From: Seriola aureovittata
Lineage: Eukaryota > Chordata > Actinopteri > Carangiformes > Carangidae
Length of the DNA: 64,000 nucleotides
Direction: 5' to 3'
NCBI RefSeq assembly: GCF_021018895.1
Contig: NC_079373.1
Span: 22,900,376 to 22,964,375, forward strand
The position numbers were made by a program, and so were the translations under genes. Below are positions 39,701 through 53,653 of the stretch, one piece after another. Numbering within the stretch: position 1 is the stretch's first letter; each line of letters begins with the position of its first letter. The notes under the pieces were generated by a model. It did not search any database. It saw only the letters and a list, made by a program, of their open reading frames with translations, and was not told where the DNA came from.

Positions 39701-42333
39701 TCAACCACTCCTTTTTCAAACTGTATTTTGTGAGTTCTCCAACTTCACAGAAGAGCAATACTAAATGTTTTTCTCTTTTAAATGTCTATGGAAAGACGAC
39801 ATGTTGGTTAAAAGCCTGGCTAAGGAGGATCAGAACTTGGATTTATTCAGCATAGTAAAGTAAAGGTCCATGGTTATGTAGCAAAAATGATGGTGACTCT
39901 TCAACACATAGCATGTTGATTACGCAAATCTCACATTGATATAAAGATAACTTGTGCTAAGTTTAAAGGTAAAAGAAGTGGATAAAACCGATGGATAGCC
40001 ATTAACAGTATGTGGGTGCACACAAACCTTTCAGCTGCCTCAAGAACACATGTGGCTGGCTGTTCCTCCCATGATGCTTTGCTGTGTCATCTCATCATCT
40101 TCAACACATGGCAGAATGAGTCCACTGTCTAATTGTCCACTTCATTACTCACAGTAGCTCCCATTGGGTTTTTTTTTTCTTTCAGTTCCCAGCTAAATGC
40201 TGATTGGTTACTCCCAACTGTCACATGAGGTTGTGTTAGTCTTTAATGTGTATGTATTAAGTGGTGTTGACATGTTGTTTTTACAGCACTGGCTTGCTGA
40301 CACTGGTCTTTGAGCTCTCTGCTGGTTTCTACGCCTGAGGTCATGTCACGGCTTCAAAATGCGCTGGAAAATAAAAATCTGCATCTGCTTTGGAAAGACA
40401 AGACAGTGTGTCCTCCGCACAGCTGTACTTCCTACTCCAGGTGTTGCTCAGATTGAACCAATAGTTTCTCTTCTTTCTTCTTCTTTTTGTAGGTCAGCAG
40501 TTAGAAAGTTATGAGGCTAGTGAAGTATTGTTTTGTTTTTTCTCAATGGAAGGAATTTATATGATCAGGCTACTCCTCTATGGTTGTTTTCCTGAAGCTG
40601 TAAAAACAACACAAACATTTTGAACAGTGAATTTTGAACATCACACTGTGAATAATGAAGGTCTGGAGAAGATGGAGGACAAAGGTTTTTGTCTTTGGTA
40701 ATTTACAAAATACTGCATATCTGAGGTTTTGCATGGATAAACTTCTGCCCCATCTCATCTCTAAAGAATTACATGCATGTCTGATTGATAATGATTTGTT
40801 TCATTGATGCTTGTGTTGTGCATGTGATCTTTGGAGGCTGTTTCTGGAAGAGAAAATCCATGAAGAAAATCATTATACAGCATTAATTGTAACCACTATC
40901 CTGACCGGCAATTAGCCACTTGGCTGGGTGCGGGAGAAGACCTTGTTTTTGGCTCACTTCAATGAGTAGATGTCCAGGCAATATTCACTGTTGGGTGAAG
41001 TTCCTATTTAATTAAGATTTTTGGTTTACAGCTAATTACTTTTATATTGCATGTGTGGTGATATAATGGCTGGCTTGGTTTTCTGGTGTGCCCGGGATGC
41101 GAGCGATCTTCCTTTCACTCATACATCATTAGCCAACCTATAGGCTATCCACACCAATATGTTTTATTTTTTAAAATGCATTACTTGTGCTACATTTACC
41201 CTGTTTCATTTTGAAAACTTCAGGATTATGTTCGCGTTCGCTTCCTGATTGGTTCTTATTAGCCTCAACTACTACTGGTGAATGCATCATGGATAATACA
41301 TTATAAGCGTTTGCTGACCTTGTTGTCTTTGCTCACAATGTAGACCTTTGAGGGAACAGAGAGCCGGAGAGTTGGCAATAGAGAGAGCTATTGTTGCTTA
41401 TTAGCAAGGACTAAGGTTGGGCTACATGCCCAAAAAATAAAATTGAAGCTTGCTACTTATTCACAGTTTTTATTTTTTTCTACAAGATACAACAAGTACA
41501 GTGAAGACATCCACTTAAATGATCAGTTCCAGCAGAGATGTAGGAGAATAGTCTTCACACATCAGCCTGATTTCTGCAGATAGCTGCTAGCTACTGTTAG
41601 CTATTCAGCTAGCAGGGATGGACGGATTTAACTAAGTCAGTACAATGTGCAAAAACTCAAATTATTTTGACATATTGCCCAGACCTTGCTAGGAGTATAA
41701 ACTACCCCAACAGGGAACCGTGGTATGTAGAGAGTTGTGCGACAAGAGGCGATATACGAATACACTTCTTGAATAAAATGCGTAAACTTATTGTTCCGTT
41801 TCTGACACTCAGTTAGCAATCTAGCTAGCTAGCACATCACAATCACCAAACTTCTTGATTCTGCAAAAACATGTGGGTGAACTTGTGTGTGACTGGGCCG
41901 TATGAAGCTGACATATACATGGAATTTATTAGCTGTTGTTTTCTATCACCTGATGGTGCTTGAAATGAAAAGAGCTTAAAACAGCAAACATGCCTCTGAC
42001 TTTTTTTGGAGTAACTGTCTGGAGTAACTGTCTGTCTCATAAATAACACTATGACTCAATGTTGTTGAATATAATTATGCTTTGTGTATTTAGCTGAGGA
42101 TCAAGTTACAGGAATTCTGTGTAATGAAGTTCTAGATTAATATTAATATAATAAAGGGCTGCCAAGTGCATGGTGTAAAATATCATTAGGAGGAAGAACA
42201 GGTCAGAGAACTTAAAGTGAGGCTCGACAAACCTGCTCTCACTACTGATGTACAGTGCTCTCCATCTGTGTGTGAATGTGTGTGACAAGGCCATGCAACA
42301 TCGACTTGTCAAAAGTAATTTTACTATGGTCAT

Positions 42334-42470
42334 CACACACACACACACACACACACACACATTTTGCGCAACTATCCTTGGTAGGACCTTGCATTGATTT
42401 TTATTCATTGCTAACAACCTAACCCAAACCCTAACCTTAACCAGGACCTCAGAAATTATGTTTCATCTCA
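42334..42470. repeat. (CA)n-linked dispersed repeat, copy 1
   Basis: A CA tract is followed by ttttgcgcaactatccttgg, a taacccaaaccctaacctt stretch and accaggacctcagaaat. The same sequence order recurs at 43402. Confidence 0.7.
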
Positions 42471-42509
42471 GTAGAAGAGATGAAACATCAAAGAGGTAAC
42501 AAAAATTCG

Positions 42510-42550
<41 letters not shown>

Positions 42551-43237
42551 TGACCTAACTAGCGATCATTTCTTCGTGAGCACGTCTGGTGAGGTGGAAG
42601 AGCTAAATATAGACCTGGAGATGTTTGTGTATAAATCAACATGGCTTCGGCTTAATCAACCAATTTGCCATTGTTGTTGTGTAGAAAGCAGGTAAGAATC
42701 ATCTGTTTTTCCACATCTTGACTTGAAAAATATCTTTCAAGCACTGTGGCATGATTGACATGTCCAACAGTATAAAAGTCAAGATTATAAATTACAGGGT
42801 TCTGTTGAACATATGGTATACAATAATAATCCAGCTGCTGTAGTTTCAGAAATAACACTTGATAAAAATCAGGAAATTGTGTATTCTTGACGTCTGATTT
42901 AGTTTTGCCCCACTGTGTGCTTTTGAGGAACAGAACAGGTAAAACTGGATTGAAGCTGTAATAGCTGATATGTGATGCTGCCATTCAACATCATTTAATT
43001 CAATATACTTTACCAGTATAAAGTTGATTACATTTTAGCAATCTAGGGCATGGGATCTAATCTCAATATTTTCTTGCAATACTTTTTTGACAAACAAACA
43101 CAACAAAAGCAGTGCTTCTTCTATCATGTTTTCTAGTGTGCATGTGCACCATGAACTGGCCTTAACTCTACCAGTTCCTTGACTTCCAAGATGCTCAAGT
43201 GGTGGAAAATGTAAGAACACAATGCTTCGAAACCCAC

Positions 43238-43273
<36 letters not shown>

Positions 43274-43401
43274 AGATTTTCTGGCTGAACTACAGAACAG
43301 CACAGGGAACATCCTCATCTTAAATGTCAGTGGTCCTGTCGCATTGATGTCAATTGGTGAAGAATCTGGTGTTTCTTGTTGGCTTGGCGCTGCTCTCACA
43401 C

Positions 43402-43645
43402 TCACACACACACACACACACACACACAGGTTTGCGCAGCTATCCTTGTTAGGACATTGCCTTGACTTATAGTACAGTCTAACCCAAATCCAAATTCATA
43501 CCCAACTGTAACCTAAACTTAACCTCACTTCACACCTCACCCCTAACCTTCACCAGGACCTTAGAAATGACAGTTTGCCTCATTAGGACCAGGATTTGGT
43601 CCCCATGAGGACTACTGGTCCTGACAAGGTTGGTGTTTATACACG
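43402..43645. repeat. (CA)n-linked dispersed repeat, copy 2
   Basis: A CA tract is followed by gtttgcgcagctatccttgt, a Taacc-rich middle, accaggaccttagaaatgac and a tail tggtccccatgaggactact. It is longer than copy 1, which lacks the tail. The family is common in fish. Confidence 0.75.
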
Positions 43646-43766
43646 GTTGTATTTACCCTGTGTGACAGGAGGGCCTTGGGGGCTTAGGTCTGGCCTCTAG
43701 CTGGTGACAGTAATCCAAACAGGCTAAGTGAAATGAGGAGGAACAGCAAACTCACACACACCCCTC

Positions 43767-43801
<35 letters not shown>

Positions 43802-44629
43802 GTCTCTTGCTTTTGTGTTTTTTCCTGTGTTAATGTTTAATCCTTCTTCTCAACCGTGCAGGTTCACATGCGTTTTGGCATTTCCTGTTCTCACAGGCTC
43901 ATCCCAAAAATTGACCCGCGTTAATGTTTTGGTGATGCTTGAATTTCAGATGCTGCACGTTTCCCCATTTTGCAAAACAATGACAGCTTTATGTCGATGT
44001 TTGACAAGTAGACTAGCTTAATATTTAACATGTTTAAACCCCTGAGTCTCAGCTCGTGTGCTGCTGCTTAGCTCTGTAGAAATATTTGTGTAATGACCTT
44101 TTCATCAGTGAGTGAAAAGGCGAGTTCTGGTCATTTTGCTGAGCCTGATACTCTTATATAACTGTAAATACTTTTTTTTTTGAGGAGATGTAGTCATTTG
44201 CATGTGTAATGTATGCACATCCAAATGTCTTAGCTACATTCTGTGTATATATGTGAACACGCTGGAATAATGTTCCCAACCTTCTGTTCCTGTCATGCGA
44301 GTTAGAAAACAAAAAGCAGATGGAACATTTTCCTCTCATAGATCACAGCTGTTACTGGTCCATTGCCTCACATCCCCTAATATTTCCCCCTGTGTTATAA
44401 TCAGGAACGCAGTGATGGGTGAACCCACCTGTGTATTTGCAAGAAAATGTAAAAAAAAAAAAACACACCAGATGGAAGATTTTAAAATAAACGTATAAGA
44501 AAAAGACTCAAATGATATATGTTCATGGTCCTTTGGGGAGGTTATAGTATTTAGCGTTAGGAGGACGCTGCATTTACAGCGTCTACATTTTAAACAAACA
44601 AGATATCTTGTACAAAATGTGTCACATTC

Positions 44630-45040
44630 TCAATGGAAATAATGAAAAAACTGAAAAAAGGAGCAAAAGAGCATCGACCTAAATAAAGATGGAGGTTGCC
44701 TCTGTGACGTTAGGTTTTTTGAAGAGCGGTTGTGAAGGTCAGAGTGGGCTGCTATGCCGTCGCCATCTTGGCAGCATCTGACTCGGCCTAACTCTTGTCT
44801 AATCCAAAAATAGGCAAAGAGGCAGGGCGTGTGTTGAGCCATATGCTCACCCACCTGTTGCTCAAAGCAGAACACCCTCAATTATGTGTAATTTTTTCTT
44901 TTCTTTTTTTCTTTAAACATGTTTATTTCTGCTGTAAAGTTGAGCATTTTAACATTGGAGTCTATGGGGATTGACTCGCTTTTGGAGCCAGCATAAAGTG
45001 GCCATTTGAGGAACCTCAGTTTTTGGTACGTCCTTGTAAA
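44630..45040. repeat. Dispersed repeat with GGAGTCTATGGGG motif
   Basis: The block contains gccgtcgccatcttggcagc, ggagtctatggggattgact and ggagccagcataaagtggcc, in the order seen in a common fish dispersed repeat. Ends are not defined. Confidence 0.5.
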
Positions 45041-45481
45041 GAGCTGATACTGTCGTCTGTTGAGTGTTTGGTTTGGTGTTACACAAGGACTAGCATCTGT
45101 ATTAATCCTTCTCTTTAGTTTATCAGGTTGCATGCTAATTTTACTTTGCGAATCAGAATGGCAGTTCATGTTTTATAACAAATAATAAAGGAAATAATTT
45201 TCTGCTGAAAATCCTTCAGAAGTATTTAACTTTTTTACATGGGGCAGTTAGCGCTGCAGGGAATTGATCAACATAAAATCAAGTTATCAACAAGTCTGAT
45301 AATGGATTAATCGTTAAAGTCACTGAATAAAAATGTCAAACACTCCCCGGTCGTAGCTTCAATGAATGAGGATTTCCTGCTTGTCTCTGTGATACTTCGG
45401 ACTCTGGACACATTTTTCACTGTTGTCTGACTATTTACTCTAGAAACCATTGATTGATTGATCAGGCCCTGCATGGAAAAG

Positions 45482-45482
<1 letters not shown>

Positions 45483-45536
<54 letters not shown>
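45483..45536. repeat. (CA)n microsatellite
   Basis: About 52 bases of pure CA followed by CCCAC runs, within the first ppfibp2 intron. Confidence 0.95.
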
Positions 45537-48399
45537 ACACCCCCACCCCCTCTATTGGTTATCTGGGGAAGATGCTGCTTTGGCCAATCAATGCTCCCTC
45601 CTGGTGCATTACTTTGTACAATATTTCTGCCACTTTATCTTTTCTTTCATTATCTCCAGAAGAAATGAATGGTGGCTGACATTGGCGAAATTAATGTGAA
45701 ATGAGTTGTGTTTCGCTGACATACAGCCCAGCTGTGTGTGTGTCTGTGTGTCTCCAGCTTCCTCTGATTACAGTAAGTCAGTTTGATGATTAGTAATAAG
45801 TAATATGCTTATGTTAATAGTCCAGCGGCTAAGTGTCATACATCAATCCGCTTAGTGTCAGCTCATATCAGCTCTGCTGTTTGCCTTTGTTGGAGGAGCT
45901 CTGCCTAGTGGGTGAAATCGGCCACTTTATAGCTTATCTCTGTCTTCCTCTGGCTCTGCTTTCTACCCCTGTACATCAGTGTTTTTTTTCTCACACTACA
46001 TTTAGTTGCATCATGTTTTAATATTTTAATGCTGGTATCACTACCCAGAGCCAAAGCCTAAAACCTAACTGAGCTAAACACCATTTAATATATTAATGGG
46101 TTATTCATTACACCGGCTTTTGTCCATTCAGACTGTCCACACTGTTCTTTCACATGTTTAATCTGTCGATCTTGGCTGTTAGGGCCCCTGGGCAAGTTTG
46201 GACAATGGTGATTACCATAGTCAAGCTGCTCTACAACTGACATGACAAAAATGTGGTAGTGCTGGATACCTGCCAGGTGTCAGTGTGTGCATATCGCAAC
46301 AATGGTAGCCCTGTAATCTCTCCTTCAGGTTGCTGCTTCAAGTTAAAATATATGTAGTCAACGTGTGTGTTTGTTCATGGAGGGGGTAATTTGTTTCATA
46401 CATCCGAAAGCTGCTTCACTGTAATTAATAACCATGTGAAATGGGTAATTGGTCCTCTGACAAGTTACTTTAAATGAGATCTTAAATCCCCAGGAATCAT
46501 TATAGGCTAAATTTAAGGTTTCCTCACACAGAGGATTGATTTTCTCACTGCAGGATTAAATAAAGGACAAAAAAAACTCCTGGGACAAAATGATTTCAAT
46601 TGGCTGAAGTAATTTTTTGGGACAGTTTCAGCATTAGGATATTTTCAAAGTGCATGTATTTGATAAAAGAGTACAGTACTGTCCTGTGGTATAATATGAC
46701 TCCTCTGACTTGCTTGTTGTTTCTCTACCCTTCCTGTGACTCTTGTCAGTAGCACACTAGTTCAGACCCATTTCAGTGCCCAGTATTCTTGTGCTGTATT
46801 TATGTTTCCTTACTAGAGCTGAACAATATGCAAACAAAATCAAATTTTTAACCATATTTATGATGATGTGATGTAACGATTATTTTGACAGATATTGTAT
46901 TTGTGATATGAATCATGATTTATAGTGGGAATGGTCATTTTTGGATTTCACTTTCGCTGAAAACATAAAAATGATGATGATTTTTGCTGGGGTCTGTACC
47001 AAACAGGCATGTACCTTTACAGCTGGAGAATATGATTTTGAAGCTAGGGTATTTCTGTAGCACCATAATGCTTCATTTATAGTCTGTTGTGACAAAAGAT
47101 TGCAGCCCCTGCGATTTGGATATCGCACTTGGCCATAATCCTTATTTTGAAAATATTTCAACTAATTATTCTTAGTTTACCCAACTTTTTATTTGTGGAT
47201 TTGTTCCATCTCATACATACTTAAACTTATTGTACACATGATAATAAATAACCTGAAGCTGATGACAACTGTGTGACCTTTCAAAGGAAAAAAAAAAAGA
47301 TTTGAAGTGATGTTTGAATGCTCTGGTTGCTGTTTGTTGCCCTCCTGATGATCATTGACTGGAGGTCATGTGTTGCTTTGTGTTACGGTTCATTACCCTT
47401 ACTCTGAGGGCAAAATAGATTACAGCAGAAATGAAGTCAGAAGTCAACTGGACTGACGAGAGGATACAACACAGAGCACGAGAAAAAGAAAACCTGATAA
47501 TATGAAGAGAGAGCGGAAAACAGCCGTGTTTCCTTGAGAGAACAGAGCAGAGCTGAATCAAATGTACTTGAGCAGGGACTAAATAGGACAATAAAGAGCA
47601 GAGCAGTTCAACACGGAGTAGTGCAGTGCTGGGAGTCACATTAAACTATATATTCCTGCACTCCCAGCAGCTATGCATCAGCCACGGTTCACAGATCACA
47701 CACTACCCACAGTCATACACTAGAAAAGATAATCTAACCAGTGTTCGAGCCCACAGACTTAGCTCTAAGATGATACTTTTTATAGCTTTTATCTCTCTCT
47801 CTCCTGTGTCTGTGTGTGCGGGGCTAGCAGTGAGTCTCAGGAGAAAGTAGCCCCACTTTATAGAGAAATAATCTCACTAAATAAAAACTAAAGTTATGCC
47901 TCTTACTGTCTGGACAAAGCAGATACTGCAGTTTGTGTGTGTGCAGCTGACGTGTCGGCGAGCAGTTTAACGGCGTCTTTTAACAGCGAGGAAAGGTGTG
48001 ACACAACTGCGGAAACGAGGCTTTACGTGTCCCTCAGAAGACCTCCAGGTGGCAGAGCCTAAAATTATTTCGAGTGGACGCTTTTGTCCAAAGCATTTTG
48101 CTTCAACACAAGTGTGTGTATGTTTCACACGGCTGACTCCAGTGGAAATGAAAACATAAATTGTGGTGCCTCACTGTACTTACTATTTAAATCTGTGTGC
48201 AGAATCATTATCATGTGGGTGATAGAATAATTCTCAGTTTTCATGCTGCCACCATTGGCTGCCTCATCTGCTAACACAGCATAACCTTGTACTGTCACAC
48301 TGATACTTCACTGTATGTGGGCTGGTTACTAATGTAGCTCTATCCGTCTATGTCAGTGATAACGAGTGAACATTTTGGACTTATTACATCAATAATTAG

Positions 48400-48912
48400 C
48401 TTCAAAGAAACTGATGCCTGAGAACTTTCTGCAGACTGTATTGTGGACCGCTAACATATTTTAAACGTCTCATATTTTACACTTTTGCTGTGATTTATTT
48501 GTAATTTTGAAATCCATAGGAAGATATATATTTGTGGTTTTAAGAACCAAACTCTCTGGAGCTGTAGTTACAACAGGTCAGTGAGCCAATCAGAAGAGAG
48601 GCTCAGCGCCCGACTATTTTCTTAGTGATCGTATAAAAATATAGCAGATCTCAGGTAAACACTCAGAGAAACCATATTCTGCAAGGTTATATGGTGGGTC
48701 CAGGGGGGCGGGGCTTCAGGCATGGCTGAGGGCAGTGACTGCTTTGTTGTGACATCACAAAGTTACAGAAGTCCTAATGGCTAATTTGAAGGCTCTGTTT
48801 CTGAATACAGGCTGTGTGCATTTCTCTGTGGACTGAGCGCTTTGATACTTTATTACTTTAGATTTAATAAAAGACATGGAAATCTCACTTTATACAATAT
48901 GGGACCTTTACG
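48400..48912. repeat. Dispersed repeat ending CAATATGGGACCTTTAC
   Basis: The words tgtgacatcacaaagttaca, agaagtcctaatggct, gtgtgcatttctctgtgg and acaatatgggacctttac follow in the order of a frequent fish non-autonomous element. No coding frame is seen. Confidence 0.6.
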
Positions 48913-50320
48913 ATTAGCTAAACTGAATCTCAGCCTTTTAACGTAATGTGTAATGTTCATAGTGATGAAACCACAGAGACTTATCACCCATTTTTGCAGT
49001 TTCCCTTTTCTCTACTGAGATTTTTAGTGCCTTCCAGGAAACTGTTTCGGTTTTTATAGAGCATAACTTATCTGTTGTGGTTAATTCTCAATGCTCCTAT
49101 AAACTTACATTAAAGCAACAGTTTTTCTGTGTGAGCTGAAAGGAGAGTAAGTGCTGGACTTAACACTTGTTACTTGGACCAAAAGGTCTGTAACTGCTTG
49201 ACTGTCAGTAGGGAAATAGGTTTGCTAATATGTTAGCTGCACCAATTTTGAATATGTCAGTGTTGTGCTCACAGCAATCATTCCCCTGCCCCCACATACC
49301 CAAAAATCAATTATTTTCCTCTTTTTGTGGTCAAATAAAAGTGATTATGCCAGCACACACACTGTTTGCACAGAAAGACCATTGCATAACTTTGTTTGCT
49401 TGCTTGCTTTATGCCGTACTTTATTATTTCACTTTCCCTCATTATTGCTGTGTCTTTGCCGTGTTCTATTGTGTGCCATCTTCTTCTGCCCTTAGTCACT
49501 TTTATTTTGAAATGTTTTAAGTTTATTATTGAGCGCAAAAAAGAATTGGCACATCAGTAAGTATACCAGAAGTGCGTAACGAAAAGAAGTGTTGCTCATG
49601 GACTTTACGCTAAACCCCAGTAGTTGCTAGTAGTTTATCAGCTTGTTGATGTGAAGAGCAGCAGGAGCAGTGTAAAGCGATAATGAAGAGCAGAGCTGGA
49701 TGACAGTAATGTATGGAGGCCATGTGACGGTCGTGAAGGACAGTTCAGCACATAAACATTTCTCTATTTCTTCTCTATTTCTCTATCTCTATTCATCTCT
49801 CTCAGACAGGGATCTCTGTGTGGTTGAGTTGGACAGAGACGAGAGGAAACAGGAGGAGGGAGGTTGTAGTGAAACAGCGGACACACTCGTTTGGCCATAT
49901 ACAGGCACCGTACATGGAAAAGATTTATTGTTATGATTGTGTGCATAAAGGCACCTAGTAGAAGTTTAATCATATCAGGAATATGTTGAAACACTGGCTG
50001 AATGAGTGAACCATTCCTAAATTGGAAACTACTTTATATTGTGTACATTGGTGTCTGAAAGGTGAAACATTATCAGTGTTTATTTTCTCTGAAACCTGCA
50101 GTTTCTCACCAACCAAAGTAGTGCTGATTTCTGAAACGTGCAGGTGGATTTGAGGATCTTTAGTTAGTAGCAAACAGGGGGCAGTAGGTGTTTGTATTGA
50201 TTGTTGTCAAATAGGAAACACTTATCATCAGGTAATCATACGACGACAGGTCCGAATTGTTGGTTTCAGATCCTACTACATTTTTTAAATTCTTGAAATT
50301 CTTGTGGCATCTAACTTGCT

Positions 50321-50462
50321 CAACAAGTCCTCCAACCTGAAAGGCCATAGAGTCCATTTTGTCCTTTCTCTCTGATCTGACCCAGAGCAGTATCGCCTGT
50401 ACAGGGGCAGGCGTACTGGACCTTTGTTGTCATGGTTACAATAATAAATGCGGTTAAGCATA
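50321..50462. repeat. Dispersed repeat family A, copy 1
   Basis: It starts caacaagtcctccaacctga and ends with a ttgtcatggttacaataata-containing block. Both blocks recur at 59141-59290. Confidence 0.7.
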
Positions 50463-51663
50463 TGGAATGACCACTGTTGTAACTATCCAGTATGAAAGAA
50501 ATTATGAAATGAATAATCATATGAATAAAATGTGTAAAATACATAAATTAACCAAGAATTTGTGAAATAATTATTTTGATTGTTAAAACTAAATATTTTC
50601 ATAATAATATATATAATATTTTTTGGAAATAATATTGACTTTTTTGTAGACATGTTATTTCAATATGCCCTTGTTTCAAAAGTGTTTTAATTTCATTATG
50701 GCAATTTTCCCAATAGCACATTTCATCTCAAGTTTTATTAAAAATGTCACTCTTCATGGGAGAGGTGTTGTCTCCGCCCTCCCAGCGGAGTACCACCTTC
50801 CCTTTTGACTCAGGAGAGAGAGAGCTGTGAACAGTGAGCCGGGTGTAGCTGTGAGAAACAGGTCACAGATTCTCATGTCTGACAAACTAGTTTTTCTGGG
50901 GTGTGTCACTCTTCCTGGGAAAAGGCGTGTCTGTTTCTACGACAACCAAGCCGCGAGTGAGAAATCAAAGAACGCAATGTGACTTCACCTCAGGAGATGA
51001 TCCCGCTATTCAGTTTAACTGAATTCGGACTCTTGATAAATTACTGTAACTGTCACGCAAAGCAACACACTACTGCTAATCTTAAATATTTTGAATAAAC
51101 TCTCAAGTTGTTCATTGTTTCTTACTTATTCTTTTACTCAGTGATAAAAATTTTTTATTGCGTAACAGTCAATAGACCTCATTTGAGAAGCTGATTTAAG
51201 CAGAAGATAAGAAAATAGGACATTTTCATGATTTTTTTGCACAATTTTTATTCTCAGCTAAAATATTTTGTGGCTAAAGAAGCATCAAAGTATTAGTTGT
51301 ATTAGTATTAGTAGTAAAAGTGAAAGTGGCTCTTCATTAAGTTTGTGAATCAGTTTCATCATGAAGCATTTTTGTACCAAGTAATAATACCAATTTCATA
51401 AGGAGACACAGATCTCACACACACACAGACACACCCTCTCTCTCACACACACTGTCTTTCCCCCAAGCACAAACACACACACACACACAAACGTTTCCAC
51501 ACACATAGCCGTTGCACAGATTGTGCAATATGGGAGACAGTGGACAGGATTGTTGCTTGTTACTGTTTGTCTCGGCAGCACAATAATCTCTATATCAGCA
51601 CCTTCACACACGCAGTGTGACAGAGGAACACACAACGAAGAGTCATATAAAACCCACTATTTC

Positions 51664-51709
<46 letters not shown>

Positions 51710-51889
51710 CTCTCAAAAGTGGACACACACACACAAACAGAGGCATTGTTCTGTCGAGGTCAACTGTTGTCACAAACAGAGTCACTGTCATGTGTCTGAA
51801 TGGTGCCGTCACTCTTTGTCCCAACAAGACTAATATAGAGCCATTTGTAATTATTAACAATAAAATGACCAAACATACACATTTGTGTC

Positions 51890-51921
<32 letters not shown>

Positions 51922-53548
51922 TCATGGGGACGGACACATGCTTTGGGAGAACGGCGATGGTGTCAGAGTTGTAATGACAGCGTGTTACTGTAACTGCATT
52001 GACTGTGTGTTATGCAGATTGTCGGTGTCAGCTGTCATGGTGGCTGTGAAAGTTGGTGCTAATGTAGATGAGCATTAGGCTGCTCTGTGGGGGGGGGGGG
52101 GGTATTCTCTCAAGGCGTCAGTCGATTACATTGCTGTCAATCCCTGTGATTTCTGCATGTTGATGTCTGTTTGTCTGTAAGTCGGCATGACAGCCGAACA
52201 GAGGGATGAGAGCCTTGAGGGAGAGATGACAGAGAGGGGATGAGTGCCAGGCAAAGACGGGATGACAGCAGGGAGGACGGGCAGAGGGAAAAGCAGGAAA
52301 CGAGATAGACGGAGGGGCAGCCAGAGGCGGCGATGATGGACTGAAAGTCAGTCCTTCTTCAAGGAAAAAAGTGTATTTGTTAGTGAGTGTGTGGGTGTTT
52401 TGTGAGACATTATATATGTGTGTGTGTAGTTGCCCCTGGCTGTATGTACACTTCATGCTTGCTTTCATGCTTATTTTTTCCACGTGTGCTTTTATGGGTT
52501 ACATATATATACACAGTAAAATAAAAAAAATAAACACTGAGCAAGCACAATGTCTAATTTGTTGCATAAGCAGAACAAAATGAATTTGGAAATGAACTTT
52601 TTGGACCTCTGCTGGTGACCAAGAGAAATTGCATCTGTAAAATTTAACTGTAGCTTATACTTAAATGCTGAGGTAAACAGAAAGGAAAAAAAGCCGCCCT
52701 CCTGCAGCTTCCCCTCAGGGGCAAACGCACGCGCTTTATACACACAAGCAACATGAGCAACAATCACAACAAACACAACCAGAGCCGTGAACCTTTGACT
52801 ACAGTTAGCAGGAGGCTAAACTATTAGCAACATTCAACATAGCCACTCATCACCTGCTTTCATGGTTAATCTACCTACACAACCAACCACTACTATGTGC
52901 AGACGTCTAGACGCTTAATTGTTTTGCCCATTGACGCCAAAACGTTTCTGTAGTAATCGCTGGTAATCAATCAATAACCATATCATCACTCTTGAATATT
53001 TTATGGTCTTTCTATCACCTGCAACAGTAACAAACAAAATGTATTGCCCTTTTAAATTCAACTGCCTGCTTAAAAAGTTATTATCATTATCATTATTATT
53101 ATTATTATTGTTGTGACTTCCTGTTCTGAAAGACTTCAAAACTACAAAAGAGATTAAAAGTCAAGGGTTAATTCTTGATGTTTACACGTGTGTTAGTGTC
53201 TTTGTTTCTGAGTATTAGATTTTCGATGCCCATAGGAAGTTGCCAAGCAAATGAGACACATTATCCTTATTTGATTAGAGTTGGTTTGAGCAGCCACACA
53301 TCCACAGCTGCTTGATTGTGTCTCCATGCTGGGTAGGAGGGGCAGAGAGCGCACAGCAAACCTAGTCTTTAAAAAATGTGCATTTTTGTAATGCAAGTCT
53401 CCTGTTTTTCCAGATGCAGATGAGATGTTATGATCTTTGTGTTGGAACGGTCAACTCTCACTGTTTGCAGACTAGGCTGGAAATAACCTGACAACATACA
53501 GTGAGTTTCTGTTGAACACAATTGTCTTTCTTTTTCGTTTTTCTACAG

Positions 53549-53653
53549 CACATCAGAAAAGCTGAGATCTGATGCTTCCCGCCATCACCATGGAAACGGA
53601 GGCCAGTCACATGCTGGAGGCGGCACTGGAGCAGATGGATGACATCATCGCAG
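53549..53653 (+). CDS. ppfibp2: Liprin-beta (ppfibp2) first coding exon
   Basis: The acceptor ttctacag ends at 53548 and the donor gtaagc begins at 53654. The chosen start is the ATG at 53590, in a near-ideal CACCATGG context, giving METEASHMLEAALEQMDD and then IIAG. This lines up residue for residue with the N-terminus of human liprin-beta-2 (and slightly less well with liprin-beta-1). An in-frame ATG at 53572 would add six residues but has a weaker context and does not align. Liprin-betas are coiled-coil plus SAM-domain scaffolds that bind liprin-alphas and LAR-type phosphatases at adhesion sites and synapses. Only the N-terminus is in the window. Confidence 0.9.

Larger units (their letters stand above)
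35360..53548. other. First intron of ppfibp2
   Basis: About 18 kb with no recognised coding exon. It holds many microsatellites, among them (CA)n at 36653-36699, 42514-42549, 45483-45536 and 51672-51706, and several dispersed repeats listed separately. The 234-codon frame at 38993-39697 has no recognisable domain and is treated as chance. Confidence 0.6.

Noticed and set aside
53572..53589. Upstream in-frame ATG of ppfibp2 as the start
   Set aside because: Weaker context, and the six extra residues do not align with the family, while the ATG at 53590 has a near-ideal context and aligns from residue 1.
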